A program made the position numbers and the translations under genes. Positions 9,952-20,168 of a DNA stretch of 64,000 nt are shown here, one piece after another. Each line of letters starts with the position of its first letter. The first letter of the stretch is position 1. Source of the DNA: an uncultured Prevotellaceae bacterium (GTDB taxonomy: Bacteria; Bacteroidota; Bacteroidia; Bacteroidales; Bacteroidaceae); assembly GCA_902771785.1 (NCBI GenBank), contig CACXYH010000002.1, positions 1 through 64,000 on the forward strand. Direction: 5' to 3'. The notes under the pieces are model-generated. The model searched no databases and was not told the DNA's origin. It saw only the letters and a list, made by a program, of their open reading frames with translations.

Positions 9952-10512
9952 ATGAAGAAGCTCTACACAATGCTGGCCATGATGCTCATGGCACTGGCCT
10001 TCGCCTCGTGCGAGACCGATGAAGATATCGCCTACACCCTCGAAGGTACCTGGAAGGGCAACATGCACATCAACTCTGAGTGGGACGGACGCTACTACAA
10101 CACCACCTACTCGGAAATAACCTTCCTGAAAGATCCCTACAGCTACAGCAGCGGCACGGGCTACTGGGTCGACTACTACTACAGCGACGCACCTTGGGAC
10201 TATGTGGCTAACCACATCAGGTGGACGGTGAAATATGGCGACATCGAAATCTACTTCGTCGAGGAGGGCACCACGATGATTATCCGCAACTACCACCTCT
10301 CAGGCGGACGCTTCACGGGAACCATCTACGACAGTGGCAACGTGGTTAAATTCGATCTCTACCAGACCACGCACCCCGACTACAACAGCTATCGCTGGGG
10401 CTACAGCGCATGGGGCTACGACCCCTACTATTCGCGCAGCATGAACAAGGCCGACGGCAAAGCCACAGCTCCTGCAGCACCACGGCGCTTCGTCAATCCC
10501 GAAGCAAAATAA
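9952..10512 (+). CDS. Small tyrosine-rich lipoprotein of unknown function
   Basis: A 186-residue protein with a lipoprotein signal peptide ending in the lipobox AFASC (Cys20). The mature part is rich in Tyr, Trp and Asp and looks like an all-beta, lipocalin-sized domain (LEGTWKGNM near its start, later GRFTGTIYDSG), but I recognise no specific family. The longer frame from 9880 would bury the signal peptide and begins upstream of the promoter -7 box, so the later start was chosen. It is monocistronic, with its own promoter and a strong terminator. Confidence 0.75.
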   Translation: MKKLYTMLAMMLMALAFASCETDEDIAYTLEGTWKGNMHINSEWDGRYYNTTYSEITFLKDPYSYSSGTGYWVDYYYSDAPWDYVANHIRWTVKYGDIEIYFVEEGTTMIIRNYHLSGGRFTGTIYDSGNVVKFDLYQTTHPDYNSYRWGYSAWGYDPYYSRSMNKADGKATAPAAPRRFVNPEAK

Positions 10513-10520
10513 GAAAAAAA

Positions 10521-10560
10521 AGAACCTCTCCCGGTCAGCTGCTGGGAGAGGTTCTTTTTT
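10521..10560. terminator. Bidirectional intrinsic terminator
   Basis: A perfect 12-nt stem (10521-10532 with 10544-10555) with a T-run to the right and an A-run to the left. It serves the lipoprotein gene and the converging peptidase gene. Confidence 0.9.
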
Positions 10561-13442
10561 TATCTCAACACGTCTTTCTTCTTCCACTCTACCACCTTGC
10601 CGAACTGGGCGAGGCGCTGCAGGTTGGCCTGCTTCTTGGGGCCAATCACAAAGTAGACGCGCGGCTGCTTCTGGATGTTCTTCTTGTAGAAGTCGGTCAT
10701 GTCGCTCGCCGAGAGCGTGGGCACGAGCCGTGCCACCGTGGTGTTCGGGTCGGCCTGATAGCCCAGCATGCGATAGTTCGACACGAAGTTGGGCAGTTGG
10801 CGGAACGAGGGATAGCCATTGTTGACGTCGTTGACAATCTCCTGCTTGGCAGCCTCCACGTTCAGCTCGTTGAGGGGCATCTGCGTCATGAGCGAGTCGA
10901 GCACGCTGAGGGCCTGCAGCGTTTTGTCGGCCTGCGTGCCCAGATAGGCTATGTAGCACGAAGGGTAGTCGGGGTGTCGCACCCTGTTGGGTGTAAGGTC
11001 CTGCCCGCCCGTCGAATAGGCCATGGAGCGGAACTCGCGTATTTCCTGGAACAGCACCGACGACATACCACCGCCCATGTACTGACTCCACAGCTTGAGT
11101 TGGGCCAGCTCCTGATCGGAGAGGTTGCCTTTCAGACTGCCGACGGCGCCCACGTAGGTCTGGCGCGACGACGGCATATCGTAGAACACCACCATCGGCT
11201 CCTGATGCTCCTGCGCGCGCTGGCTGTTGTCGGGCGTTGCATGCTGCGGAGCGGCCAGCGGCAGGTAGCGACGGCAGAGCGACGCCACATCGGCCGACGA
11301 GCGTAGTCCGCTGTAGAGCACGTCGCAGGGATAGCGGCGCAGCTCGTCGAACAGGCCCAGTATTTCGTCGCCCGTCAGGCGGTTCACCTCCTTCACGGTG
11401 GGCATGCGCAGGTATTCCGACTGGTCGCCCACCAGTAGTTTCATCATGACCATCGAGAGCACATCTTGGTTTTCGCGTCCCAGCTGCCGGTGGCTCAGTC
11501 TCCATTCGCTCTTCAGCTCCTTCGCTGCCTTCTCGTCGGCCTTGAGGTGCGTCAGCACATGGCCCAACAGGCGCAGCGAGGGCTCCAGCTGCGAGGCCAG
11601 TCCGTGCAGCGTGAGCATGAAGAAGTTGCTGGAGCTCTGCACGCCGAAGGTGGTGCCCATGTGCTGCCAGGCCTCGCCCAGCTGGTGCTTCGTCAGCGAG
11701 TCGGTGCCCAGCTTGCCGATGTAGCCATCGAGCAACTGCTGCAGCGGCTCATTGCGCTCGCCCTTGTGCCACTTCAGCGAGAGCGTGAAGAGGTCGTTCA
11801 CGGGGTTGTCGGCACGGTAGAGGGTGAAGTTGGGCGTGGTCGTTGTCTCCACGTCGCGGTCGAAGTCGATGAGCCGTGGGGCGCGCGCGGCCACAGGCAG
11901 CTGCTCCAGCTCGCGGGCATATTGCGACTGTTCCTTGGCGTGAGGGGGCACCACGGGCTTATAGTTGGGCTGCGACACCCGCTCCTTGGGATAGGAGCCG
12001 AACTTCTTCACGCCGCGCAGGTATTCGTCGTTCTTCAGATAGCGCTGGGCAACGGCCACGACATCGGCCTTGCTGATGTTCGCGATGCGACCCACCTGCG
12101 CCCGGTAGTCGTCCCACGTGCGACCTTGCGAGAACAGTCCCACCAGCAGCTGGGCCCGTCCTTCGAGCGTCTCCAGCTTGTCGGCCTCGCTGCGCAGCAG
12201 GCTCCGCTTCAGCTCTTCCAGCCGCTGGCTGCTGAAGTCGCCTTGCTTCACGCGCTCTATCTGCTCCCAGCACAGGCGCTCCACCTTCTTTTTCGAGCCG
12301 AAGGGAATCTTGGGAATAGCCAGCAAACCTACGAGGCCTGCCTCGTTGAACGCGAAGCGTCCGCCCTGAGCCTCCATCAGTTTGTGGGCCGTACGCAGCG
12401 AGTCGAGCATGCCCGTCTCGTTGTCGTTCGACAGTAGGCCCGTGGCCAGCTCCAGGGCGTAGCTATCATCGTCGCGGTCAGCGGGTCCACGGAACAGCAG
12501 TCCCACAATCTTCACGAGCGGAATGTCCAGCTTCAGCCTGAACGTCTCGCCGCCGAACGGCTTCAGCGCGGGCAGCTCCTGCCGTGCCACTTCGCCTTGC
12601 GGCAGACGCCCGAAGGTGCGCTCCAGCAGCGGTTCCAGGCCCTCGGCCGTCAGGTCGCCACAGAGCACCAGCCCCATGTTGCCTGCCACATAATACTTAC
12701 GGAAGAAGGCTTCCATGTCGGAGAGTCGCGGGTTCTTCAGGTTCTCCGTGCTGCCAATGATGGGATACTGGTAGGGATGGCCCTCAAACACCTTTTCCAA
12801 CATGTGCTCCATGGCACCCGTCATCATGTCGTCGGCAGCGCGGTTCTTCTCTTCGTAGACGGTCTCGAGCTCACCCTGGAAAAGGCGGAACACGGGGTTC
12901 AGCATGCGCTCGGAGTTGAGCCAGCACCACTGTTCGAGGTACTGGGGCGAGAACACGTTGTGATACTCCGTGACATCGTACGACGTCGAGGCATTGAGCG
13001 CCGACCCGCCGTAGCGCGAAATCAGGCGGCTGAACTCGTTGGGGATGGCATACTCGGCAGCACGCTGGCTGAGCCGGCTGATGTCCTGCTGAATCTGCAG
13101 GCGTGCGCCGGCATCGCTGGTCTGCGACAGCTCGTTGTACTTCGCCGAGATGGAGTCGAGCCACACGCGCTCCTGCCCGTAGTCGGTGGTGCCAATGCGC
13201 TGCGTTCCCTTGAAGAGCACGTGCTCCAGGTAGTGGGCAATGCCCGTATTTGGGCAGTCTTTCGCACCCGCTTTCACCACCAGCGCCCCATACACTTTGG
13301 GCTGCGTATGGTCTTCGTTGAGCCACACCGTCAGTCCGTTCTTCAGTTTCAGCTGTTTCACTTCCGTTGCCTTCGCCTGCTGAGCCTGCCCGTTGAGCAC
13401 GGCCAGCAACAGCAAGGCAACACTTACTATGTACCTTTTCAT
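10560..13442 (-). CDS. Secreted M16 (insulinase/pitrilysin) family zinc peptidase, two-lobe form
   Basis: A 960-residue protein with a signal peptide (MKRYIVSVALLLLAVLNGQA). The first M16 unit carries the inverted zinc motif HYLEH (His70, Glu73, His74) and the distal ETVYEEKN glutamate. A second, catalytically degenerate M16 unit fills the C-terminal half (from about residue 530), the usual clam-shell layout of full-length M16 enzymes. It probably degrades peptides in the periplasm; the substrate cannot be told from the sequence. It stands alone between a terminator and its own promoter. Confidence 0.9.
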   Translation of the reverse strand: MKRYIVSVALLLLAVLNGQAQQAKATEVKQLKLKNGLTVWLNEDHTQPKVYGALVVKAGAKDCPNTGIAHYLEHVLFKGTQRIGTTDYGQERVWLDSISAKYNELSQTSDAGARLQIQQDISRLSQRAAEYAIPNEFSRLISRYGGSALNASTSYDVTEYHNVFSPQYLEQWCWLNSERMLNPVFRLFQGELETVYEEKNRAADDMMTGAMEHMLEKVFEGHPYQYPIIGSTENLKNPRLSDMEAFFRKYYVAGNMGLVLCGDLTAEGLEPLLERTFGRLPQGEVARQELPALKPFGGETFRLKLDIPLVKIVGLLFRGPADRDDDSYALELATGLLSNDNETGMLDSLRTAHKLMEAQGGRFAFNEAGLVGLLAIPKIPFGSKKKVERLCWEQIERVKQGDFSSQRLEELKRSLLRSEADKLETLEGRAQLLVGLFSQGRTWDDYRAQVGRIANISKADVVAVAQRYLKNDEYLRGVKKFGSYPKERVSQPNYKPVVPPHAKEQSQYARELEQLPVAARAPRLIDFDRDVETTTTPNFTLYRADNPVNDLFTLSLKWHKGERNEPLQQLLDGYIGKLGTDSLTKHQLGEAWQHMGTTFGVQSSSNFFMLTLHGLASQLEPSLRLLGHVLTHLKADEKAAKELKSEWRLSHRQLGRENQDVLSMVMMKLLVGDQSEYLRMPTVKEVNRLTGDEILGLFDELRRYPCDVLYSGLRSSADVASLCRRYLPLAAPQHATPDNSQRAQEHQEPMVVFYDMPSSRQTYVGAVGSLKGNLSDQELAQLKLWSQYMGGGMSSVLFQEIREFRSMAYSTGGQDLTPNRVRHPDYPSCYIAYLGTQADKTLQALSVLDSLMTQMPLNELNVEAAKQEIVNDVNNGYPSFRQLPNFVSNYRMLGYQADPNTTVARLVPTLSASDMTDFYKKNIQKQPRVYFVIGPKKQANLQRLAQFGKVVEWKKKDVLR

Positions 13443-13468
13443 TGCGTCTGTTATTGATATACGTGGTG

Positions 13469-13476
13469 CAAAGATA
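13469..13476 (-). promoter_or_regulatory. -7 element for the M16 peptidase gene
   Basis: TATCTTTG on the minus strand about 26 nt before the start codon. No convincing -33 box is seen. Confidence 0.55.
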
Positions 13477-13509
13477 CCCTTTATTTCCTAAACTGCACGC
13501 ATGAAAACA

Positions 13510-13551
13510 GAATTTAAACTATTATTCCTCGAATTTTAGTTAATATTCCAA
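13510..13551. repeat. AT-rich 21-bp palindromic tandem repeat, two units
   Basis: Two adjacent 21-nt units (13510-13530 and 13531-13551) of the form GAATTTtAgnTAAnATTCCnn. The same unit occurs three times at 38426-38488 and once at 35242-35262, each time upstream of a promoter. Confidence 0.65.
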
Positions 13552-13637
13552 GAATAATAAGCCCATCTGATGCTTCCTTATTCGTAACTCTGGCTTCGTC
13601 GAAGTTTCTTCGTATCGGCAAAAAAAGGAAGAATTCT

Positions 13638-13668
13638 TTTGGTATGCTCCCGACTTTTCGTAACTTTG
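13638..13668 (+). promoter_or_regulatory. Distal promoter upstream of the plus-strand GH95 gene
   Basis: TTTG at 13638-13641, exactly 19 nt, then TAACTTTG at 13661-13668. The 339-bp gap 13443-13781 otherwise holds the 21-bp repeats and the proximal promoter. Confidence 0.65.
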
Positions 13669-13724
13669 CCACTCTGTGTGGCGAACTTACTCGACACTCG
13701 GAAGAAAAAAACAAATGTGTTTGT

Positions 13725-13755
13725 TTTGTTCTTCGCTCGTTTATTCGTAATTTTG
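13725..13755 (+). promoter_or_regulatory. Proximal promoter of the plus-strand GH95 gene
   Basis: TTTG at 13725-13728, exactly 19 nt, then TAATTTTG at 13748-13755. It lies inside the longer reading frame starting at 13644, so translation must begin after it, at 13782. Confidence 0.7.
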
Positions 13756-13781
13756 CAGGCAAAACTAAAGACTACGAAACT

Positions 13782-16124
13782 ATGATGAAACGAATTCTTT
13801 TGCTGACGCTGGGCGTACTGACAGCAGGGCTGACGGCTCTGGCCGACGGACAACTGCCTATGCGGCTGTGGTACGAACGGCCTGCTGAGTACTTCGAGGA
13901 GTCGCTGCCCATTGGCAACGGCAAGCTGGGAGCACTCGTCTATGGAGGTACTGACACCTGTCTGGTACAGCTGAACGACATTACGCTGTGGACGGGCAAG
14001 CCCGTCGACCGCAACCTGGACCGCCAGGCACATGAGTGGATACCGCGCATTCGCGAGGCGCTGTTCAACGAGGACTACCGGCTGGCCGACTCGCTGCAGC
14101 TGCACGTGCAGGGCCCCAACTCGCAGTTCTACCAGCCCTTAGGCGAACTGAGGATTATCTCGACGACGAAGACGACAGGCACAAGCAACTACCGGCGCGA
14201 GCTGAACCTCGACTCGGCAATCGTGAGCGACCGCTTCACTTGCGACGGCGGCAGCACGGCGCGCGAGTTCTTTGCCTCGGCTCCCGACAAGGTGATAGCC
14301 ATCCGGCTGCGCGGCCGCATCGACTGCCAGCTGCAGCTGTCGTCGCTGGTACCCCACGAGGTGAAGGCCACGGCCGCCCAGCTCACGATGACGGGCCACG
14401 CTACGGGCCCGGCCACGGAGAGCATCCACTTCTGCACGATGCTGAAGGTGCAGACCGACGGACAGGTGGAGGCCGGCGAGGCGTCGCTCAACATCAGCCA
14501 CGCTACGGAGGCTATCATCTACATCGTCAACGAAACCAGCTTCAACGGCTTCGACCGCCACCCCGTGAGCGAGGGGGCTCCCTACATAGAGCATGCTGCC
14601 AACGACCTATGGCACCTGCAGAACCTGAGCTACGACGAGCTGCGCAGCCGACACGTGGCCGACTACAGGCAGTACTACGACCGCCTGCACCTGACGCTGG
14701 GCAAGCCGACGCAAGCCGAGATGGAACGGCCCACCGCACAGCTGCTGAGAAACTACAAGGGCGACTCGCGCTATCTGGAGACGCTCTACTTCCAGTACGG
14801 ACGCTACCTGCTCATCGCGTCGAGCCGCACGCCAGGCGTACCCGCCAACCTGCAGGGGCTCTGGGCCCCTCACCTCTGGTCGCCCTGGCGCGGCAACTAC
14901 ACGGTGAACATCAACCTGGAGGAGAACTACTGGCCGGCCTTCGTGACCAACCTGGCCGAGATGGCGACACCGCTCGACGACTTCGTGGCCGCGCTGGCTG
15001 AGAACGGACAGCACACGGCACGCAACTACTACGGCATCGGCCGCGGATGGTGCAGCAGCCACAACAGCGACATCTGGGCCATGACCAACCCCGTGGGAGA
15101 GAAGAACGAGAAGCCTGAATGGGCCAACTGGAACCTGGGCGGCGCGTGGCTCGTGCAGACGCTGTGGCAACGCTACCTCTTCACGCAGGATGCCGACTAC
15201 TTGAAGCGGGTCTATCCGCTACTGAAGGGAGCGGCCGACTTCTGCCTCGACTGGCTCGTGGAGCGGAACGGCGAGCTCATCACCGCGCCCAGCACCTCGC
15301 CTGAGAACGAATACGTGACGGACCGCGGCTACCACGGAATGACCTGCTACGGCGGAACGGCCGACCTGGCCATCATTCGCGAACTGCTGCTCAACATGGT
15401 GGAGGCAGGCACCCTGTGCGGCGACGACGTGGCTCCCTACCGCGAAGTTCTCGCCCGCCTGCATCCCTACACCATCGGCAAGGACGGCGACCTGAACGAA
15501 TGGTACTACGACTGGCGCGACTACGACCCGCACCACCGGCACCAGAGCCACCTCATCGGCCTCTATCCGGGCAACCATATCAAGGAGGAGGCGCTGCTGA
15601 AAGCCTGCGAGCAGACGCTCCTACAGAAGGGCGACCAGACCACGGGCTGGAGCACAGGCTGGCGCATCAACCTCTGGGCTCGCCTGAAGAAGGCCGACCA
15701 GGCGTTCCACATCTACGAGAAGCTGCTCACCTACGTCTCGCCCGACAACTACAAAGGCCCCGACCGACGCCACTCGGGCGGCACCTACCCCAACCTGTTC
15801 GACGCTCATCCGCCCTTCCAGATCGACGGCAACTTCGGCGGAACGGCCGGTGTCTGCGAGATGCTCCTGCAGAGCCAATGCAGCGGGCAGCAGCCCCACG
15901 CCACCATCGAGCTGCTGCCCGCCCTGCCCACCGCATGGAGCGAGGGCAGCGTGAGCGGCCTCTGCGCCCGCGGAGGCTTCGAGGTGAGCATGGAGTGGGC
16001 GGCAGGTCAAGTAACGAAAGCGACGGTGCGCGCGAAGAAAAGCGGCACCGTCACCCTCCTATATAATCATAAGGTGAAGACGCTGAAGCTGAAAGCCGGA
16101 CAGACGAAGCAGGTCAAAGGCTAA
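13782..16124 (+). CDS. GH95 family glycoside hydrolase (alpha-L-fucosidase/alpha-L-galactosidase type)
   Basis: A secreted GH95 enzyme of 780 residues that removes terminal alpha-L-fucose or alpha-L-galactose. After a signal peptide (MMKRILLLTLGVLTAGLTALA) comes the N-terminal beta-domain (LPIGNGKLGALVYGG), then the (alpha/alpha)6 barrel with family motifs YTVNINLEENYW, APSTSPENEY, HHRHQSHLIGLYPGN and [12 protein letters not shown]. An upstream frame start at 13644 is rejected because a promoter lies after it and the signal peptide begins at 13782 or 13785. It converges on another GH95 gene with a 23-bp gap. Which sugar is removed cannot be decided here. Confidence 0.88.
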   Translation: MMKRILLLTLGVLTAGLTALADGQLPMRLWYERPAEYFEESLPIGNGKLGALVYGGTDTCLVQLNDITLWTGKPVDRNLDRQAHEWIPRIREALFNEDYRLADSLQLHVQGPNSQFYQPLGELRIISTTKTTGTSNYRRELNLDSAIVSDRFTCDGGSTAREFFASAPDKVIAIRLRGRIDCQLQLSSLVPHEVKATAAQLTMTGHATGPATESIHFCTMLKVQTDGQVEAGEASLNISHATEAIIYIVNETSFNGFDRHPVSEGAPYIEHAANDLWHLQNLSYDELRSRHVADYRQYYDRLHLTLGKPTQAEMERPTAQLLRNYKGDSRYLETLYFQYGRYLLIASSRTPGVPANLQGLWAPHLWSPWRGNYTVNINLEENYWPAFVTNLAEMATPLDDFVAALAENGQHTARNYYGIGRGWCSSHNSDIWAMTNPVGEKNEKPEWANWNLGGAWLVQTLWQRYLFTQDADYLKRVYPLLKGAADFCLDWLVERNGELITAPSTSPENEYVTDRGYHGMTCYGGTADLAIIRELLLNMVEAGTLCGDDVAPYREVLARLHPYTIGKDGDLNEWYYDWRDYDPHHRHQSHLIGLYPGNHIKEEALLKACEQTLLQKGDQTTGWSTGWRINLWARLKKADQAFHIYEKLLTYVSPDNYKGPDRRHSGGTYPNLFDAHPPFQIDGNFGGTAGVCEMLLQSQCSGQQPHATIELLPALPTAWSEGSVSGLCARGGFEVSMEWAAGQVTKATVRAKKSGTVTLLYNHKVKTLKLKAGQTKQVKG

Positions 16125-16147
16125 GGCTGCGTGAGGCTTCGCGCTTC

Positions 16148-18628
16148 TTATTGTATCACGTAGGTCTTCCCTGCCTCGGTCTTCAGGTCGTAGAGGTAGG
16201 TCTTCCTCAGCGCGGGCTGGCCCATTTGGGCCTCGCTGCTGATGACGGGCCGCGGCGTCTGGGCCAGCTGGAAGAGGGGGTTCGGGTTCACGCCCTTGGC
16301 AGCCTTGAGCCCTTTGGCCTTGAGCGGCTTGTAGGAACGCAGGCGCAGGTTGCCGCCCAGCTTCGAGCGGACGACGGTCTTCGTGGGCTGACCACCCTTC
16401 CACTCCATGTCTACCTCGAAGCCTCCGCGGGCCACCAGACCCTTGACGCTACCCTCGCTCCACGCAGCGGGCAGGGCGGGCAGCAGGAATACGAAGCCGT
16501 CGTGGCTCTGCAGGAGCATCTCGGCAATGCCTGCCGTGCAGCCGAAGTTGCCGTCGATCTGGAAAGGCGGATGAGCGTCGAACAGGTTAGGATAGGTGCC
16601 GCCCCGCTGCTTCACCGTTCCAAAGATGAGGAACGTGTCGGCCGTCAAGGTCAGTTGGTCCTTGATGAGCTTCAAGGCGTGCTCGCCGTCGAGGAAGCGA
16701 GCCCATGAACACACTTTCCACCCCATGCTCCATCCTGTCGACACATCGCCACGAGCCGTGAGCGACGTGCGTGCGGCCTGCCACAGCTCCGGCGTGCGGT
16801 AGGGCGATATCTGGTTCGAGGGGTAGAGCCCGTAGAGATGGGAGAAGTGGCGATGGTTGTCTTTGGGGTTGTCGACATCCTCGAGCCACTCCTGCAGCTG
16901 TCCCCAGCGGCCTATCTGCATCGGGGGGAGCGAGGCTATGAGCGACGCGAAGGAAGCGGCGGGCTGAGTGCCGGCGTCGACAGGCTGGCCGAGGGTCTTT
17001 GCTGCCATCTGCACCTCGTTGAAGAGTTCGAAGAGTATCTGGTTGTCCATCGTCACGCCGGCATCGATGCAGGCGCCGCGGCCCTGCGCCGCATTCTCGG
17101 GCGACACGCCTGGGCACACCACGCTATAGCCATACTTGGGATGCTTCACCAGCGTCTGCTCGAAGAAGCGGGCGGCCTCGCGCATGGTGGGGAACACCTG
17201 GCGCAGGAAGTCCTTGTCGCCCGTATAGAGGTAGTGCTCCCACAGGTGGCGGCAGAGCCAGGCGGCTCCCGTCTGCCACATGCCGCTCGAGGCACGGTCG
17301 ACGGGCCCCGTGATGCGCCACTGGTCGGTGTTATGGTGCAGCACCCAGCCGTCGGCGCCATACATGTCGCGTGCGGTCTGGCGTCCCGTCTGGCTCACCT
17401 CGCCGATGAGTCGGAACAGGGGGCCGTTCAGCTCTGTGAGGTTCGTCGCCTCCGAGGGCCAGTAGTTCATCTCGAGGTTGATGTTGGTGGTGTACTTCGA
17501 GTCCCACGAGGGGAAGAGCTTCTCGTTCCAGATGCCCTGCAGGTTGGCAGGGTTCATGTTGTCGGGCTGCGACGAGCTGATGAGCAGGTAGCGTCCGAAC
17601 TGGAAGTAGGTGGCCACGAGATAGTTGTCGGCGGCCGAGGCAAACTGCTCCACGCGTTTGCTGGTGGGCAGCTGCGGATAGCGGTCGCCACCCAGTTGCA
17701 GGCTCACGCGGTCGTAATACTTCCTGTAGGCAGCGATGTGGTCGGCCCGCAGCTGGGCGTAGCCCTTCTGCATGGCTCGCTGCAGGCGTTGTGACGACTG
17801 GCTGACTTCGTCGCCCGTGATGTCGTTGTAGCTGACGACGTTGGTGCCTACTGCCAGATAGAGCGTAGCCTCGTCGGCTCCCTTGACCGATACTTGTCCG
17901 TCGGCTCCGTCCACCTGTCCGCCTTTGGCGTCGACCGCCATTCGTCCCATGAAGCGCACCTTGCCCTTCAGGTTCTCGTGCTTCGAGCTGACGCCGGTCA
18001 GGTAGGCGGTAGCTGGGGCTTCGGTTCCCGTCAGCACGTTCTCGTGGGGCGACGTCATCGAGGCCGTGAACGAGAGCATGCCTGGACGCGAGGCCGAGAG
18101 ATGGAGCACCACCACCTTGTTGCCGTCGAGCGGGGCGAAGACCTCGCGCCGATACTCCACGCCGTCGACCTCGTAGCGCGTCACGGCCAGCGCCTCGCCC
18201 AGCAGCAGCTCGCGCTCGTAGCGACTGTAGCGGGCGTGGCCGGGCATGGCCACGTAGACGTCGCCGAAGGGCTGGTAGGGCATGCCGCAGTTCTTGCCGG
18301 CGCCCACGGGCATCAGCTTCTCGGTGGCCAGGTCCTGCGCCTCCTTGTAGCGTCCTTCGAAGATGAGCTGGCGCACCTTGGGCAGGTATTCCTTGGCTTC
18401 AGGGTTGACGACCTGGTTGGGCTGTCCGGCCCATATCGTCTCCTCGTTCACCTGCAGATGCTCTACGGCCGGTGTGCCGAAGACCATTGCGCCCATGGTG
18501 CCGTTGCCCACGGGCAGCGCCTGGGTCCACGTCTGGGCGGGACGGGTGTAGTGCAGACGATAGTCCTGCGCCCTGGCGGGTAGCAGGGTCAAGGCGAGGA
18601 GCGCCGTGATGAGGGTTGCTTTCTTCAT
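16148..18628 (-). CDS. GH95 family glycoside hydrolase, second copy
   Basis: A secreted 826-residue GH95 enzyme with signal peptide [20 protein letters not shown]. The domain order matches the plus-strand neighbour: beta-domain with [14 protein letters not shown], then the helical barrel with [40 protein letters not shown] and [15 protein letters not shown]. The two paralogues differ throughout, so they are old duplicates or independent acquisitions that probably act on different linkages. It follows the STN-esterase gene after 31 bp and is probably co-transcribed with it. Confidence 0.88.
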   Translation of the reverse strand: MKKATLITALLALTLLPARAQDYRLHYTRPAQTWTQALPVGNGTMGAMVFGTPAVEHLQVNEETIWAGQPNQVVNPEAKEYLPKVRQLIFEGRYKEAQDLATEKLMPVGAGKNCGMPYQPFGDVYVAMPGHARYSRYERELLLGEALAVTRYEVDGVEYRREVFAPLDGNKVVVLHLSASRPGMLSFTASMTSPHENVLTGTEAPATAYLTGVSSKHENLKGKVRFMGRMAVDAKGGQVDGADGQVSVKGADEATLYLAVGTNVVSYNDITGDEVSQSSQRLQRAMQKGYAQLRADHIAAYRKYYDRVSLQLGGDRYPQLPTSKRVEQFASAADNYLVATYFQFGRYLLISSSQPDNMNPANLQGIWNEKLFPSWDSKYTTNINLEMNYWPSEATNLTELNGPLFRLIGEVSQTGRQTARDMYGADGWVLHHNTDQWRITGPVDRASSGMWQTGAAWLCRHLWEHYLYTGDKDFLRQVFPTMREAARFFEQTLVKHPKYGYSVVCPGVSPENAAQGRGACIDAGVTMDNQILFELFNEVQMAAKTLGQPVDAGTQPAASFASLIASLPPMQIGRWGQLQEWLEDVDNPKDNHRHFSHLYGLYPSNQISPYRTPELWQAARTSLTARGDVSTGWSMGWKVCSWARFLDGEHALKLIKDQLTLTADTFLIFGTVKQRGGTYPNLFDAHPPFQIDGNFGCTAGIAEMLLQSHDGFVFLLPALPAAWSEGSVKGLVARGGFEVDMEWKGGQPTKTVVRSKLGGNLRLRSYKPLKAKGLKAAKGVNPNPLFQLAQTPRPVISSEAQMGQPALRKTYLYDLKTEAGKTYVIQ

Positions 18629-18659
18629 AGCTTCTGTATTGGGGGTGTGTGGATGGGGG

Positions 18660-19961
18660 CTATAGTTTCGTTCGCAGCTGGTCCTCGGTCTCGAGCGTCA
18701 CCTTGCTTTCGTCGATCATCGAGCGGTCGAGGCCGAACACGTCGGCAAAGAAATCGTAGACGGCCTGTCGCTTCGAGGGGCCGAAGTCGTGGCGCTCGGC
18801 GGGCAGATGCACGTTACGCACCTTGTCGGCGGCGCCGTAGAACGAGAAGATGCGCTTGATGAAGGGGAATTCCAGCTCGGGCGTGGTCGACGTCCAGTCG
18901 CCTCCGTCGCTCACCAGGAGCAGGGGCTGCGGGGCTATGAGCGCTGCCAGCTCGGCCTCGCAGGTGCCGCCGCCAGCCAGCTGTACGGGCATTCCGCTCT
19001 CGCAGGGGCAGCCGCCGTCGAAGTGGGAAGCCACGTGAACGACGGGAGCCGAGCAGGTGATGCGGCGGTCGAGCAGGGCCAGCAGCACGGTGTGGGTTCC
19101 TCCGCCGCTGCCGCCGTTGGCGGCCACGCGGGTGGTGTCAATCTCCTTGGCGCGGTTGGTCAGCATCCAGTCGAGCAGCTTCAGTCCGCAGGCGGCCTGA
19201 TAGATGTGGGCACGGGCCGAGTGATGGTCGCCCACTTCCTCCTTCGACTGCGAGTAGCCGTAGAGGTCGAAGTCTACGCAGATGGCTCCCATGCGGGCCA
19301 GCGTGGCCAGACGCTGCTGCTCGTCGTCGCGATAGCGCGAGGGCCAGTGGCCGTCGGGGCATACGATGAGCGGCTTGTGCCCCTTCTTCAGCGACGTGTA
19401 GATGGTGCCGAAGACGTGCTGGCCGGGCGTAAGCTCCAGGCAGATGTTCTGCGTGGTGTAGCCGTCGTGCTTGCGAACCTTCGAGAGGATGGGCTTCCCG
19501 CCCTTGACGCACGAGTCGAGAAACGAGTCGATCTCCAGCCGCTGGCGCACTTCCCTGCGCAGCACCTCGCGGCGCTGCTCCCACTCGGCCTTGTCCGAGT
19601 ACTTCTTCGCGAGCCAGTCGAGCATCTGGCGACCCTCGTCCTCGTGGCGGCGCGGATATTCGTAGAGCTTAATCTTATAGAGGTTGCCCGTCTGCTTCCA
19701 CCAGTTCCAGTCGAAGTGCTTGCAGATGTTGTCGAGTGTCTGCTCGAGCGAGTAGGGCCTGATGCGGAAGTCGGCATAGGTCAGCTGCACGCCCGCCGTG
19801 TCGACGTTGGCGTCGAACTTGAACCTGACGCCGAAGCGCTGGGCCACATCCTTCATCACTTCGCTCACGGGCCGACTGTACTTCGTGGCGTATGTCTGTG
19901 CCTGAGCGCCCACCGAGGCCAGCAATCCAATGGCGAGCCCCAACAAATAACCTTTCTTCAT
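18660..19961 (-). CDS. STN-domain/alpha-beta hydrolase fusion (putative carbohydrate esterase)
   Basis: A 433-residue secreted protein. Residues 1-22 are a signal peptide. Residues about 30-100 look like an STN (secretin/TonB N-terminal) domain, with [19 protein letters not shown] and [10 protein letters not shown]. Residues about 150-433 form an alpha/beta hydrolase like acetyl-xylan esterases, with nucleophile motif GGSGG (Ser285), an acidic residue in SDGGDW (Asp352 or Asp355) and the histidine in ERHDFG (His391). STN domains normally sit on outer-membrane receptors or secretins, so the fusion is odd. It probably deacetylates the glycan handled by the GH95 enzyme downstream. Function is inferred. 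Confidence 0.72.
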   Translation of the reverse strand: MKKGYLLGLAIGLLASVGAQAQTYATKYSRPVSEVMKDVAQRFGVRFKFDANVDTAGVQLTYADFRIRPYSLEQTLDNICKHFDWNWWKQTGNLYKIKLYEYPRRHEDEGRQMLDWLAKKYSDKAEWEQRREVLRREVRQRLEIDSFLDSCVKGGKPILSKVRKHDGYTTQNICLELTPGQHVFGTIYTSLKKGHKPLIVCPDGHWPSRYRDDEQQRLATLARMGAICVDFDLYGYSQSKEEVGDHHSARAHIYQAACGLKLLDWMLTNRAKEIDTTRVAANGGSGGGTHTVLLALLDRRITCSAPVVHVASHFDGGCPCESGMPVQLAGGGTCEAELAALIAPQPLLLVSDGGDWTSTTPELEFPFIKRIFSFYGAADKVRNVHLPAERHDFGPSKRQAVYDFFADVFGLDRSMIDESKVTLETEDQLRTKL

Positions 19962-20087
19962 TGTTCTGATACCTTATTTATATTAGGACTGCTGAAGCCG
20001 CGAAATGTCGTCATTCCTGCCGAAGCTGCATGCAGGAGGGTGGCCGAAAAGGAGTTGCCGACGCTGGAAAACTTATCGTTGACGGCC

Positions 20088-20165
20088 GTCAACCATATTG
20101 CCGACTGCTGTCAACCATATCGCTGACTCCAGTCAACCATATCGCCGACTGCAGTCAACCATAGC
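20088..20165. repeat. 22-bp tandem repeat array A
   Basis: Units start at 20088, 20110, 20132 and 20154 (the last one partial), each beginning GTCAACCATA. Unit junctions form palindromes: GTTGACGGCCGTCAAC at 20079-20094 is a perfect 16-bp palindrome, and GACTGCAGTC spans the third junction. Confidence 0.85.
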
Positions 20166-20168
20166 ATA

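Noticed and set aside
13644-13781. Upstream extension of the plus-strand GH95 gene
   Set aside because: It contains two promoter -7 boxes and precedes the signal peptide.
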